The notes below the pieces were generated by a model. It was not told the origin of the DNA. It worked only from the letters and a program-made list of their open reading frames with translations, and did no database searches. From the NCBI RefSeq assembly GCF_025244725.1, contig NZ_CP104203.1, positions 3,906,001 to 3,970,000 of the forward strand: 64,000 bases of DNA, given 5' to 3'. The stretch is from Chryseobacterium oranimense. GTDB taxonomy: Bacteria; Bacteroidota; Bacteroidia; Flavobacteriales; Weeksellaceae. A program made the translations under genes and the position numbers. How positions within the stretch are numbered: position 1 is the first letter of the stretch; each line of letters opens with the position of its first letter. Below are positions 44,984 to 53,869 of this stretch, in pieces.

Positions 44984-45017
44984 AAAAAGCCCTATCAAAA
45001 TAATGATAAGGCTTTTT
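44984..45017 (-). terminator. Terminator after dsbD
   Basis: AAAAAGCCCTATCA / TGATAAGGCTTTTT stem with one mismatch, then a T-rich tract on the minus strand. Confidence 0.85.
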
Positions 45018-45036
45018 ATTATGTTTAAACTAAAAA

Positions 45037-47103
45037 TTACTTCGTCGTTTTGTAGTAATTAACGCCGCATTCTAAGAACTTTTTGAAATCCTCTTTCGGC
45101 ATATATCCGGATACCGGTGTATTGATTACTTTACCATCCGGAGTGATCAGAACGTAATGCGGCTGGGAATTATTGTTAAAATTCACCTGCTGGAATAAAC
45201 TCCATCGGTCACCAATTGTCTTTACCTTTTTGACCTGTCCGTCCCCAAGATCAATTTTGGTTTTCTGATCTTCAGGAAGTTCTTCCTTATCATCTACATA
45301 CAAAGATGCTAATACAACATCATTTTGTAAAATCGGAAGGATGTCCGGCTCGCTCCATACGAATTCCTCCATTTTACGGCAGTTTTCACAACCATAACCG
45401 GTGAAGTCGATCAAAATAGGTTTATTCTCCTTTTTAGCAAGCTCAACGGCTGTAAAGAAGTCATGTTCAGGATGCATACCCAGAATTCCGTCTTTTTCAT
45501 CATGGAAATAGCTGACATTCAATGGAGGCAGAATTCCGCTTAATAACTGTAGTTTGGGACGCTCGGAAGGAATTAATCCCTGAATCAGGTAAATCACAAA
45601 ACCTATCCCTAGAGCTCCCAATACCTTTCTGGTAATGGAAATTTTCGGCTTTTTATCATCATGAGGAAATCTTATCAGCCCGAATAAATAAAGTGCCAAT
45701 CCTAATGCAATGATGATCCATATGGCAATAAAAAGCTCTCTTTTTAGCAGGAATGTTTTAGAAACCAGATCGGCTTTAGATAAGAATTTTAAAGCCAAAG
45801 CTAATTCTATGAAACCAAGCACTACTTTCACGGTATTCATCCATCCTCCTGATTTTGGAAGACTCTGTAAAGCCTGCGGGAATAAAGCCAGCAAACCAAA
45901 AACAATAGCCCACGCCAGCCCGAATCCTGCCAGTGCAAAGGTAAGCAGCATAGGAACATTGGTAGATCCTGTTACTGCACTTCCCAGTAAACTTCCCAGA
46001 ATAGGTCCCGTACATGAGAAAGAAACAATGACAAGAGTTAATGCCATGAAGAAAATACCGATAATTCCTCCTGCTTCTTCTGCTTTTGAAGACTTATTGG
46101 CAATAGAACTCGGTAATGTGATATCATAATATCCGAAGAAACTTCCCGCGAAAAAGATAAATATGATGAAGAAGGCAATATTCAGCCATACACTTGTGGA
46201 AATCTCATTGAAGATGTTTCCGGCAATTCCGTCGATCAGATGGAAAGGAAGGCTTAACAGCACAAAGATCAGGAGAATGAAAAATCCATAGATCAATGCA
46301 TCTCTTTTGCCTTTTGCCTTATTTTTATTTCCTTTGGTAAAGAAAGAAACCGTTAGTGGGATCATAGGGAATACACAAGGGGTAAGAAGGGCAATTAAGC
46401 CACCTACGAATCCTAAAAATAAATAGGTCCAGTAGTTTTCTCCTACTTTTTCCACTGCAGTTCCGCAATCGGTCAAAGGTTTCTGGAAATCAATGGTTGC
46501 TATTTTTAGCTGTTTCGGATCAAGCTTTGAAGCTTCTGCCACTGTTACTTCGCCTTTTACAGGGTCCGCGACAACAGTTTCTACCGTTTTTACCGAGTCT
46601 TTCGGAGCTTCAGTTTTTTCTTCTGTAGCTTCTTCAACGGCTCCTTTTGGGGTTACTTTCTGATTGAATTCTAAAGTATTCGGAGCTAAACAAACCCTGT
46701 CATCACAGGTCTGGTAGGTAATTTCAGAGATCACATCTGCAGGCTTTGCAGGATCTTTCAGTTTAAATTTCTGCTTGAAACCGGCTGAATTGGAGTAGAA
46801 AACAATCGTTCCCCCGAAAGCCTCTGAAAATTCCTCATGTTTCTTGCCAACTTCAGTAAATTTTCCGATCAGCTCAATATTTTTCCCTGAAACTTTGTAT
46901 TCGGTAGGAATTCCCGTATCCTCAGGAAGATCTTTGGAATAGATATGCCAGCCGCTTTCCATGGTAGCATTTAAAACAGCTTCATATTGGTTGTTCCCCA
47001 AATCGTTGACGGTGAACTTAAACTTTACGGGATTCTTGATCTGTGCATTAATTCCTGCCGCTAAGAAGAGCAGAACTGCTAAAAACCAGTTTCTAAATTT
47101 CAT
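45037..47103 (-). CDS. dsbD: Protein-disulfide reductase DsbD family protein
   Basis: A 688-residue electron carrier across the inner membrane. Residues ~1-20 are a signal peptide, followed by the periplasmic alpha domain with its cysteine pair (YQTCDDRVCLAP). The middle is the transmembrane beta domain, about eight helices, with the cysteines in LLTPCVFPMIPLTVSFF and VSFSCTGPILGS. The C-terminus is a thioredoxin-like gamma domain with CxxC in IDFTGYGCENCRKMEEF. It passes thioredoxin electrons to periplasmic substrates. It overlaps tilS by four bases (ATGA). Confidence 0.93.
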   Translation of the reverse strand: MKFRNWFLAVLLFLAAGINAQIKNPVKFKFTVNDLGNNQYEAVLNATMESGWHIYSKDLPEDTGIPTEYKVSGKNIELIGKFTEVGKKHEEFSEAFGGTIVFYSNSAGFKQKFKLKDPAKPADVISEITYQTCDDRVCLAPNTLEFNQKVTPKGAVEEATEEKTEAPKDSVKTVETVVADPVKGEVTVAEASKLDPKQLKIATIDFQKPLTDCGTAVEKVGENYWTYLFLGFVGGLIALLTPCVFPMIPLTVSFFTKGNKNKAKGKRDALIYGFFILLIFVLLSLPFHLIDGIAGNIFNEISTSVWLNIAFFIIFIFFAGSFFGYYDITLPSSIANKSSKAEEAGGIIGIFFMALTLVIVSFSCTGPILGSLLGSAVTGSTNVPMLLTFALAGFGLAWAIVFGLLALFPQALQSLPKSGGWMNTVKVVLGFIELALALKFLSKADLVSKTFLLKRELFIAIWIIIALGLALYLFGLIRFPHDDKKPKISITRKVLGALGIGFVIYLIQGLIPSERPKLQLLSGILPPLNVSYFHDEKDGILGMHPEHDFFTAVELAKKENKPILIDFTGYGCENCRKMEEFVWSEPDILPILQNDVVLASLYVDDKEELPEDQKTKIDLGDGQVKKVKTIGDRWSLFQQVNFNNNSQPHYVLITPDGKVINTPVSGYMPKEDFKKFLECGVNYYKTTK

Positions 47104-48419
47104 TTTTTCTTTTCATTAAAAATTTTGAGAATACTTTTCGTTTTCTCATCCTTTGCATATCTTCTGTCTTGTCTGAGAGGTACAATTCCGAGCACGGAAT
47201 TTTTGCTGTCACACAGTATCCAAATTTTTGGCCTCGCTAAAATAGATAATTTTTCGTCCCTAAAAAACTTAGAAACCTTCTTTCTGCCTGAAAAACCAGA
47301 CGGATAGAACTCATCACCATCCTGCTGTTTTCTTAACCGCAGTGGGAACTGAAGTTTTTCAGCATCAAAATCCCATTCAAAACTGTTATTGATTCCTTCA
47401 ATATTGTCAATTGTATTTTCAAGGCTGATACTCATCAGGTCTTCTGATAAATTAAAACTTTCCATCAAAAGGATTTCATCTTTTGTTTCCTGTTCCTTGT
47501 TTTTATCTACGAGAATTAACTCATTCCGGTTGATGATGAGGTGATAATCTTTTGAAAAAAAAGAGCTTCCGTTTTCTGCAGTGAAAATCTTGGGGATTTC
47601 TTCTTCCTGATCAAATCCGTATTTCTTTAAAATCTCAAATTGTACGAAAGTGCTTTCCAGGCTCAGCTTTTCCTTTGATAAGATTTTGTGCTCCGGGTTA
47701 AATAAAGTTATTTTATTTTCAATTTCCTCAATCTGTTTTTCTACAAAATCCCTGCTTTGGTTTAAATAAGAAGAGCTTTTTTTGAAATTTTCCAAAAAAT
47801 GTTCATTCGTTTCTAAAAGTTTGGGAACGATTTCATTTCTGATTTTGTTTCTTAGATAATCACTTTTTTTATTTGAAAGATCTTCCCGGAAATCAATCTT
47901 ATTTTTTTTAGCATACTCATAAATTTCCTCTTTTGAAAAATGTAAAAGTGGCCGGATTGTATTGTTCCTGCCCGCCGGAATTCCGCTCAGTCCGCTGATG
48001 CCGGAAGCTTTGGAAAGATTAATGATGAATGTTTCCAGCTGGTCGTTCAGATGATGGGCGGTAACTAGAAACTCAAGGTTTTCCTGCTCCCGGACTTCCC
48101 TGAAGAAGCGGTAACGGATTTCCCTGGCCCAAAGCTGAATAGAATTTTCCGGTTTTTTATCTTTTTCCGAAACCTCATACAGATGAAACCGGACATGATT
48201 TTTCTCACAAAAATCCTGAACCGTTTTCTGGTCCAGATCCGAATCTTCGCCCCGGAGCTTATAATTGATATGGGCAACCTGGTAAGTAAGTCGCAAACCC
48301 TCAAAAAGAGAGGCCAGAACCATAGAATCGGCACCGCCGCTTACAGCCAGAAGATAGCTGTGATTTTCCGGATTTCTGACAAGCTTTTCAAGCTGATTTT
48401 TAAAACTGAATTTTTCCAA
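47100..48419 (-). CDS. tilS: tRNA(Ile)-lysidine synthase
   Basis: TilS attaches lysine to C34 of tRNA-Ile(CAU). The PP-loop LLAVSGGADSMVLASLFEG (SGGADS) is clear, followed by VAHINYKLRGEDSD, VTAHHLNDQLETFIINL, GIPAGRNNTIRPLL and a C-terminal TilS domain (FPLRLRKQQDGDEFYPSGF). The protein is 439 aa, normal for the family. It begins the tilS-dsbD operon with a two-part promoter upstream. Confidence 0.95.
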   Translation of the reverse strand: MEKFSFKNQLEKLVRNPENHSYLLAVSGGADSMVLASLFEGLRLTYQVAHINYKLRGEDSDLDQKTVQDFCEKNHVRFHLYEVSEKDKKPENSIQLWAREIRYRFFREVREQENLEFLVTAHHLNDQLETFIINLSKASGISGLSGIPAGRNNTIRPLLHFSKEEIYEYAKKNKIDFREDLSNKKSDYLRNKIRNEIVPKLLETNEHFLENFKKSSSYLNQSRDFVEKQIEEIENKITLFNPEHKILSKEKLSLESTFVQFEILKKYGFDQEEEIPKIFTAENGSSFFSKDYHLIINRNELILVDKNKEQETKDEILLMESFNLSEDLMSISLENTIDNIEGINNSFEWDFDAEKLQFPLRLRKQQDGDEFYPSGFSGRKKVSKFFRDEKLSILARPKIWILCDSKNSVLGIVPLRQDRRYAKDEKTKSILKIFNEKKK

Positions 48420-48444
48420 GACTTATGTTGAAGATTTCTTTTAT

Positions 48445-48487
48445 GCAAAGATAATCGATAAAATTCAATTCAATTTTCCTAACTTTG
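48445..48487. promoter_or_regulatory. Divergent promoters of tilS and the OmpA lipoprotein
   Basis: Minus strand: TTG (48471-48473), 17-base spacer, TATCTTTG (48446-48453) for tilS. Plus strand: TAACTTTG (48480-48487) for the OmpA gene, 23 bases before its ATG. Confidence 0.65.
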
Positions 48488-48509
48488 ATTCGTCTAAAAA
48501 TGATTACAT

Positions 48510-49343
48510 ATGAAGATTATTAAAATTTTAGGAATTTCTGCAATGGCGTTGGGGCTAACTTCTTGTGTCAGTAAAAAGCAGTATGATGCATTAAGCACAA
48601 ACTATAAGCAGTGTATTGAAAATATTGGGGAAAGACAAAGAGAGATCCAGGATTTAAAATCTCAGAACTCTGCATTGTCAGGGGAGAATAATCTTTTAAA
48701 AAGCCAGCATGACGCTTTAAAATCGTCTTTGGATGCATGTCTTTCCAATACAGGGAAAAGTTCTGCCAATATTGATAAGCTGGTTGGGGAAATCAATGCT
48801 TCAAATTCATATATCAAGCAACTGATCTCTAATAATGCTAAAAATGACAGTCTGAATCTTGCTCTGTCTAACAAGCTTAAAAGATCTCTTGATAACGTAG
48901 CGGACGATGATGTACAGGTAAAAGTACTGAAAGGAGTGGTAATGATCTCGCTTTCTGACAAAATGCTTTACAAAACAGGAGACTACAATGTACTGCCTGC
49001 TGCTCAGGAAGTGCTAGGAAAAGTAGCTAAAGTAATTAATGATTATGATAAATATTCTGTACTTATTGAAGGTAACACGGATAATGCGCCTTTAAATTCT
49101 CCGAACCTGCCAAGAGACAACTGGGATCTTTCTGCATTGAGAGGAACTTCCATTGCTAAAGTCCTTCAGACACAGTTCGGTGTGGATCCTGCAAGAATGA
49201 CAGCGGGTGGACGTTCTGAATATAACCCTAAAGCAACCAATATGAGTGTTTCGGGAAGAGCGGAAAACAGAAGAACAGAAATCATCATAATGCCGAAGCT
49301 GGATGAATTCATGAAATTAATGGACATAGCTCCTAAAAAGTAA
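48510..49343 (+). CDS. OmpA-family outer-membrane lipoprotein
   Basis: A 277-residue lipoprotein: lipobox LGLTSC (Cys ~19), a long coiled coil (~25-125, with repeated QxxLxxxN-like heptads such as ENNLLKSQHDALKSSLDAC), and a C-terminal OmpA peptidoglycan-binding domain (VLIEGNTDNAPL, WDLSALRGTSIAKVL, GRSEYNPKATN, GRAENRRTEIIIMP). It would tether the outer membrane to the cell wall. Own promoter upstream and a terminator behind. Confidence 0.93.
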   Translation: MKIIKILGISAMALGLTSCVSKKQYDALSTNYKQCIENIGERQREIQDLKSQNSALSGENNLLKSQHDALKSSLDACLSNTGKSSANIDKLVGEINASNSYIKQLISNNAKNDSLNLALSNKLKRSLDNVADDDVQVKVLKGVVMISLSDKMLYKTGDYNVLPAAQEVLGKVAKVINDYDKYSVLIEGNTDNAPLNSPNLPRDNWDLSALRGTSIAKVLQTQFGVDPARMTAGGRSEYNPKATNMSVSGRAENRRTEIIIMPKLDEFMKLMDIAPKK

Positions 49344-49357
49344 TTGAACATATATAC

Positions 49358-49395
49358 AAAAATAAATCCCGAATGATTTCGGGATTTATTTTTTT
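49358..49395 (+). terminator. Terminator after the OmpA lipoprotein
   Basis: AAATAAATCCCGAA / TTCGGGATTTATTT is a 14-bp stem with a short loop, followed by a T run in the plus direction. It may also serve the minus strand. Confidence 0.9.
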
Positions 49396-49397
49396 CA

Positions 49398-49556
49398 TCA
49401 AATTAGCTCTTCTTTTTTCAATAAGGAAATAATCCGATGAAAAAATGAATTGGATATTTCTGTTTTAGTTTTTTTTAACGAAGAATCCGCCTTGCCTTTC
49501 GGCCCTGCGGTCTTCTGATTCTCAGTGTTAATTAGTAGTTTTTCCCCTACATTCAT
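49398..49556 (-). CDS. Possible small protein, 52 codons
   Basis: A short frame starting ATG at 49556 (MNVGEKLLINTENQK) and ending FHRIISLLKKEELI. It is basic and lysine-rich with a possible C-terminal amphipathic helix. A -7 box TACATTTG (49590-49597) followed by C lies 33 bases upstream, giving a natural leader. I do not recognise a family. It could be non-coding. Confidence 0.4.
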   Translation of the reverse strand: MNVGEKLLINTENQKTAGPKGKADSSLKKTKTEISNSFFHRIISLLKKEELI

Positions 49557-49588
49557 TTTTTTTCTTAGTGTTTTACCCTTTGTTCTCT

Positions 49589-49597
49589 GCAAATGTA
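49589..49597 (-). promoter_or_regulatory. -7 box for the possible small gene
   Basis: TACATTTG then C on the minus strand fits TAnnTTTG, the main support for the small frame at 49398-49556. Other transcripts could start here. Confidence 0.45.
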
Positions 49598-49708
49598 TCA
49601 CTAACTTCCGTACGAGAGTATCCGTATTTTTACGGTATTTTGAATGGGGTTTTTACGGAGAAAGGAATGAAAATAGAGTTGGTAATTATTTTTTTCTTTA
49701 TATTTAAG

Positions 49709-49716
49709 TACTTTTG
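49709..49716 (+). promoter_or_regulatory. -7 promoter box of the O-methyltransferase
   Basis: TACTTTTG fits TAnnTTTG and lies 23 bases before the ATG at 49739. Confidence 0.5.
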
Positions 49717-49738
49717 GACAATATAAAAGAATTGCAGT

Positions 49739-50386
49739 ATGAGCTTTTTTGAAGAGAAAAATCCTGAAATGGACAGGTATCTGGAGACCCATGCATCCTC
49801 AGAGCCTGAAATTCTGAAAAAACTGAGAAGAGAGACGTATCAGAAGACCACACAGCCGCATATGATATCCGGGTATCAGCAGGGAAGGCTTTTAACTATT
49901 ATTTCCCAAATGATGCAGCCTAAAAATGTACTGGAAATAGGAACTTTTACAGGATATGCCACACTCTGCCTGACAACAGGACTGGCCAAAGATGGAAAAA
50001 TTACCACACTGGACGTGAATGAAGATCTTGCTTATCTGCCGAAAAAATATTTTGAGGAAAGTGAATATGCAGAACAGATTGAATTCAGGCTTCAGGATGC
50101 AAAGCAATTTTTACGAGAAACGGATGAGGTTTTTGACCTTGTTTTTATAGATGCCGATAAAGAAAACTATGCGGAATATTTCAGACTGATCAAGCCCAGA
50201 ACAAAATCAGGTTCTGTGGTGATGTTTGATAACGTTCTGTGGTACGGAAAAGTACTGGAGGAAAATCCGAAACAGAAATCTACACAGGTCATCAGGGAAC
50301 TGAATGATTTGATCGCAAAAGATGATGATTTTGAAAATCTTATTTTACCTTTGCGTGACGGAGTAAACTTCCTGCGAAGGAAGTAA
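49739..50386 (+). CDS. SAM-dependent O-methyltransferase (class I, caffeoyl-CoA type)
   Basis: A 215-residue CamOMT-like enzyme: SGYQQGRLLTIISQM, SAM loop VLEIGTFTGYATLCLTTGL, ITTLDVNEDL, the metal-binding Asp in VFIDADKENYAEYF and MFDNVLWYGKVLE, ending with LPLRDGVNFLRRK. The family methylates catechol-like hydroxyls in many bacteria; the actual substrate is unknown. It stands before a secreted peptidase gene with an 84-base A+T-rich gap. Confidence 0.92.
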   Translation: MSFFEEKNPEMDRYLETHASSEPEILKKLRRETYQKTTQPHMISGYQQGRLLTIISQMMQPKNVLEIGTFTGYATLCLTTGLAKDGKITTLDVNEDLAYLPKKYFEESEYAEQIEFRLQDAKQFLRETDEVFDLVFIDADKENYAEYFRLIKPRTKSGSVVMFDNVLWYGKVLEENPKQKSTQVIRELNDLIAKDDDFENLILPLRDGVNFLRRK

Positions 50387-50470
50387 TTAAAAAAATAATT
50401 AATAGATTAAGAAATTAAGAGACAATGTAATTTCTAAATCTCTGAATTTCCTAATTTCTAAATTAATAAA
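50387..50470. repeat. A+T-rich repeat before the NlpC/P60 gene
   Basis: Short words (AGAAATTA, TAATTTCTAAAT twice) form a loose inverted repeat between the O-methyltransferase stop and the next ATG. Similar to the repeats at 34683-34741, 40130-40197 and 56430-56466. Confidence 0.45.
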
Positions 50471-51193
50471 ATGAATAAAGGAATTTGTAATGTTACTGTA
50501 GCACCGGTTCGTGCAGAAAATTCTGACAAAGCGGAAATTGTTACGGAAATCCTGTTTGGGGAAAGCGCAGATATTTTGGAAGTGAATAAAAACTGGACCA
50601 AAATAAAAATGCATTATGACGGCTATGAAGGGTGGATGGATACCAAACAATTGAAACCTGTAACAGACGAGGAGCTGGCAAAAAGAAAAGTGACCATAGT
50701 GACTGAAGATTTTTCTTCGGTACTTACGAACGATGGAAAAACCCTTTTATCAATGGGATCTGAGGTGGAATTTCCGGCGGTAGCTTCAAGAAGGAGCCAT
50801 GATCTTCGTGAGAGTATTGCTTTAGCGGCAAAAGAATTCCTTAATGTGCCTTACTTATGGGGTGGTAAAAGCTTTTTTGCAGTAGACTGTTCAGGCTTTA
50901 CCCAGCTCGTTTATAAAATTCATGATATTAAATTGCCGAGGGATACCTATCAGCAGGCAGAAGTGGGCGAACCTTTGACCTTTGTAGAGGAAAGCCAGCC
51001 CGGCGATTTAGCTTTTTTTGAAAATCCTGAAGGAAAGATTATCCATGTAGGAATTATGCTGGACAACCAAAAGATTATCCATGCATCAGGAAAAGTAAGA
51101 ATAGACACCCTTGATTCTACGGGGATCTTTAATAAGGAAATGAATAAGCATACCCATAAACTGAGAGTAATCAAAAACGTGCTTCAGAGTTAA
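50471..51193 (+). CDS. NlpC/P60 (C40) peptidase with SH3 domain
   Basis: A 240-residue cell-wall peptidase. The N-terminal ~60 residues are a bacterial SH3-like domain (ICNVTVAPVRAENSDKAEI, ILEVNKNWTKIKMHYDGYEG). The C-terminal NlpC/P60 domain has VPYLWGGKSFFAVDCSGFTQ with the catalytic Cys, GDLAFFENPEGKIIHVGIML with the His and the final IIHASGKVRIDTL. It probably cleaves peptidoglycan stem peptides. There is no clear signal peptide, so it may be cytoplasmic muropeptide recycling or use another export route. Followed by a DUF1648-like gene after 11 bases. Confidence 0.93.
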   Translation: MNKGICNVTVAPVRAENSDKAEIVTEILFGESADILEVNKNWTKIKMHYDGYEGWMDTKQLKPVTDEELAKRKVTIVTEDFSSVLTNDGKTLLSMGSEVEFPAVASRRSHDLRESIALAAKEFLNVPYLWGGKSFFAVDCSGFTQLVYKIHDIKLPRDTYQQAEVGEPLTFVEESQPGDLAFFENPEGKIIHVGIMLDNQKIIHASGKVRIDTLDSTGIFNKEMNKHTHKLRVIKNVLQS

Positions 51194-51204
51194 ATATCAT
51201 CCGA

Positions 51205-51672
51205 ATGGAGAATATTATTTTTACAGCTTTTGATATTTTTAATTTCGGATTAGTGGTTTTTTTCTGGTGGTTTACCCTGAAACATTATAAAACCCTTCCT
51301 AAAAGAATTCCTGTTCATTTCGATTTTGATGGAAAAGCAGATAATTTCGGAAACAAAGCCTTTTCTTTTTTTACCCCACTTCTGGGGACGTTTTTCTATT
51401 TCCTGTTTGCCTATACATTAAGACATCCTGAAACAGCCAATTTTCCTGTAGAAATCACAGACCAGAATAAAGATGTCCAGTTCCTGATTATGGAAGCATT
51501 TTTGAGATGGCTGTTTGCACTGCTCATGCTTATTTTCATGAATGGGCAGGATTATACGTTCAGATATGCTTTTGATGAAAATGTGAAACCGAAAGTTCCA
51601 TTACCGACGGCTATTTTATCAGTGATAGGAAGCTTAATCATTGTTTTAATTTTTGTAGCGATATTCAAATGA
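51205..51672 (+). CDS. DUF1648-like membrane protein
   Basis: A 155-residue protein with four hydrophobic segments (FNFGLVVFFWWFTL, LLGTFFYFLFAYTL, FALLMLIFMN, AILSVIGSLIIVLIFVAI). The loop after the first reads LPKRIPVHFDFDGKADNFGN, which is the DUF1648 signature (IPxHxxxxGxxDxxG). Function unknown; the domain occurs in membrane proteins near sporulation or bacteriocin genes in other phyla. It overlaps the cupin gene by four bases. Confidence 0.8.
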   Translation: MENIIFTAFDIFNFGLVVFFWWFTLKHYKTLPKRIPVHFDFDGKADNFGNKAFSFFTPLLGTFFYFLFAYTLRHPETANFPVEITDQNKDVQFLIMEAFLRWLFALLMLIFMNGQDYTFRYAFDENVKPKVPLPTAILSVIGSLIIVLIFVAIFK

Positions 51673-52013
51673 TATATTCTAAAAATAATTCAGAACATTA
51701 TATCTGGGGGAACAATTGTGACAGCTGGGTATTAAACGATTCCGGCAATCTTTCTGTAAAACAGGAAAAAATGCCTGTGGGCGCTGCTGAAAAACTGCAT
51801 TTTCATGAAAAAGCAGAGCAGGTTTTTTACATTTTAAAAGGGGTAGCCATACTATATATTAACGACGAAAAATTTCAGGTAAAGTCCGGGGAAAGTATTT
51901 CCATTCAGCCCGGATTAAAACATTTTATTTCCAATGAATCTGAAGATGACATAGAGTTTCTTGTTATTTCCAGCCCATCTACCCATAATGACCGTATTGA
52001 AATTGAAAAATAA
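51669..52013 (+). CDS. Cupin domain protein
   Basis: A 114-residue single cupin: first motif PVGAAEKLHFHEKAEQVFYI (HxH...E) and second motif QPGLKHFISNESEDD (the usual H of motif 2). Metal-binding residues are present. Such small proteins bind a ligand or have isomerase or dioxygenase activity; nothing here decides. Overlaps the DUF1648-like gene (ATGA) and precedes waaA by five bases, so they form one operon. Confidence 0.88.
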   Translation: MIYSKNNSEHYIWGNNCDSWVLNDSGNLSVKQEKMPVGAAEKLHFHEKAEQVFYILKGVAILYINDEKFQVKSGESISIQPGLKHFISNESEDDIEFLVISSPSTHNDRIEIEK

Positions 52014-52018
52014 TTAAG

Positions 52019-53251
52019 ATGTCCTTCCTATACAACATATTTGTCAACCTTCTTATCTTCGGAATGAAGATTTTTTCTTTGTTCAATGATAAAACTAAAA
52101 AAGGAGTTGAAGGGAGAAAGCAGTCATTAAGCAAAGTGAAAACTGCATTTTTACCTTCAGACAAAGTAATCTGGATGCACGCAGCCAGCCTTGGCGAATA
52201 TGAGCAGGGACTTCCTGTTTTGGAAAAGCTTAAAGAGAATTTTCCCGATCATAAGATTCTTATCACTTTCTTTTCACCTTCAGGCTATGACAATGTTGTA
52301 AAAAGGAAACATATTGCAGATGTAGTCTGCTATCTTCCTTTTGATAAAAAAAGCACGGTAAAAGAATTCATTTCCCAATTTGATACGGAATTGTTTTTTA
52401 CGGTTAAATACGATTACTGGTATCACCTTCTGGCAGAGCTTAAAGAGCATGGAGCCAAAATCTATGTGATTTCTGCATTGTTTTATGAAAGTCAGGCCTT
52501 CTTTACATCGTATGGAAAATGGTTTGTAAAGCAGCTCAAAAAAGATGTAGACTGGTTTTTCCACCAGACTACCTTTTCTTTTGCATTAGCCAAAAGTATC
52601 GGACTGGTTAATTCTTCGGTAGCAGGAGATACAAGATTCGACAGGGTAAAGCAGCTCCGGGCGAGAGATAATCATGTTGAATTCATTGCAGATTTTATAG
52701 GAAAACATCAATCTGTTGTATTCGGGAGCTCATGGCATGCAGAAGAAAAAATTGCGGCCACAGTTTCCAGAATGAATGCTGATCTGAAAATGATTATTGC
52801 CCCACATGATCTGAAAAGAGTAGAACATTTAAAGAACCTTTTCCCCGAAGCATTATTATACAGCGAAATACGAAATTCGGTGCTTCCGGTTCCCAAATAT
52901 CAGATTTTAATCATCGACAGCATCGGTTTGCTGTCAAAATTATATTCTTATGCAGATGTGGCGGTAGTAGGCGGAGGGTTTCATGATGCAGGGCTTCATA
53001 ATATTCTGGAAGCTGCTACGTTTGGAACTCCTGTGATTTTTGGAGATCATTATAAAAAGAATCCTGAGGCAGACGATCTTATTGCAGCCGGTGGAGGAAA
53101 ATCTTTTTCAGAAGAATATGCGGCGGCGGATTTTGTATTGTTCCTTCTTAATAATGAAGAAGAATTACAGGAAATGTCCGGAAATGCAAGAAAGTTCATA
53201 AAAGAAAAGCCTGATGCCACAAACCTTATTCTACAGAAGATTTTATCTTAA
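52019..53251 (+). CDS. waaA: 3-deoxy-D-manno-octulosonic acid (Kdo) transferase
   Basis: WaaA transfers Kdo from CMP-Kdo to lipid A, starting the LPS core. The 410-residue protein has an N-terminal membrane anchor (YNIFVNLLIFGMKIFSLF), then VIWMHAASLGEYEQGLPVLE, FFSPSGYDNV, the GT-B linker and DVAVVGGGFHDAGLHNILEA with PVIFGDHYKKNPEAD. These are the signature blocks of the family. The tail overlaps the end of the minus-strand gene at 53243-53869 by nine bases. Confidence 0.95.
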   Translation: MSFLYNIFVNLLIFGMKIFSLFNDKTKKGVEGRKQSLSKVKTAFLPSDKVIWMHAASLGEYEQGLPVLEKLKENFPDHKILITFFSPSGYDNVVKRKHIADVVCYLPFDKKSTVKEFISQFDTELFFTVKYDYWYHLLAELKEHGAKIYVISALFYESQAFFTSYGKWFVKQLKKDVDWFFHQTTFSFALAKSIGLVNSSVAGDTRFDRVKQLRARDNHVEFIADFIGKHQSVVFGSSWHAEEKIAATVSRMNADLKMIIAPHDLKRVEHLKNLFPEALLYSEIRNSVLPVPKYQILIIDSIGLLSKLYSYADVAVVGGGFHDAGLHNILEAATFGTPVIFGDHYKKNPEADDLIAAGGGKSFSEEYAAADFVLFLLNNEEELQEMSGNARKFIKEKPDATNLILQKILS

Positions 53252-53869
53252 AAATCCCTGACTTTTAATGTCTTTTATAATTTGTTCAATGTTTTCCGGG
53301 ATATGATCAGATTCAAGCCAGTTGATATCCAGGTCGTTATTGATGCATAGTTTCTGCAGATAATGATTTTCAGAAATTTTATCCCGGGTTTCTCTCAGAA
53401 GCTCATCAATCTCCATCCAGTAATCTTCATCCAGCTTTCTGGTTAATACCAGTGCTTTGAAAACTTTATTAATGATATAGATGTATAATTTATAAACATT
53501 ATCAAACCTCTGTCTGCTCAGATCTTCGTTATAATCTAAAATTCTGTTGATCAGCAAAAGATTCAGAGAAACTTCCCCAAACTTATCCGTTGTTATTTTG
53601 ACATGTTCTGTAATATCTGCACTGATAGTCCGGACGGTACTCATAAAATATTTAGCATTCCCGATGTACTTTGAGGCCAGGAGAATTTTTTCTGCAACGT
53701 TTTCTTCCATTGCATTTCTCTTATCATCGGTTGTTTCCTGGTCAATCAGCTCAAAATACAGTTTTTTAGACAAAAGTTTATCCTTTTTCAGAAGTCTGAA
53801 AATAAGACGGTCTTTTTCTATGCTGGAAAAAGCACTTAATGCAGCTTTAAATTCTTTTGAGTACTCCAC
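53243..53869 (-). CDS. Conserved hypothetical protein, all-helical
   Basis: A 208-residue soluble, helix-rich protein with no signal peptide. I do not recognise a domain. The frame is long and free of low-complexity sequence (e.g. FKAALSAFSSIEKDRLIFRL, KIEKILLAS-type heptads). Start is GTG at 53869 (reads MEYSKEFK), whose first base overlaps the stop of the upstream glycosyltransferase (TAGTG), so the two are translationally coupled. Its 3' end overlaps waaA. A role in the LPS/glycan region is suggested only by position. Confidence 0.7.
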   Translation of the reverse strand: MEYSKEFKAALSAFSSIEKDRLIFRLLKKDKLLSKKLYFELIDQETTDDKRNAMEENVAEKILLASKYIGNAKYFMSTVRTISADITEHVKITTDKFGEVSLNLLLINRILDYNEDLSRQRFDNVYKLYIYIINKVFKALVLTRKLDEDYWMEIDELLRETRDKISENHYLQKLCINNDLDINWLESDHIPENIEQIIKDIKSQGFLR

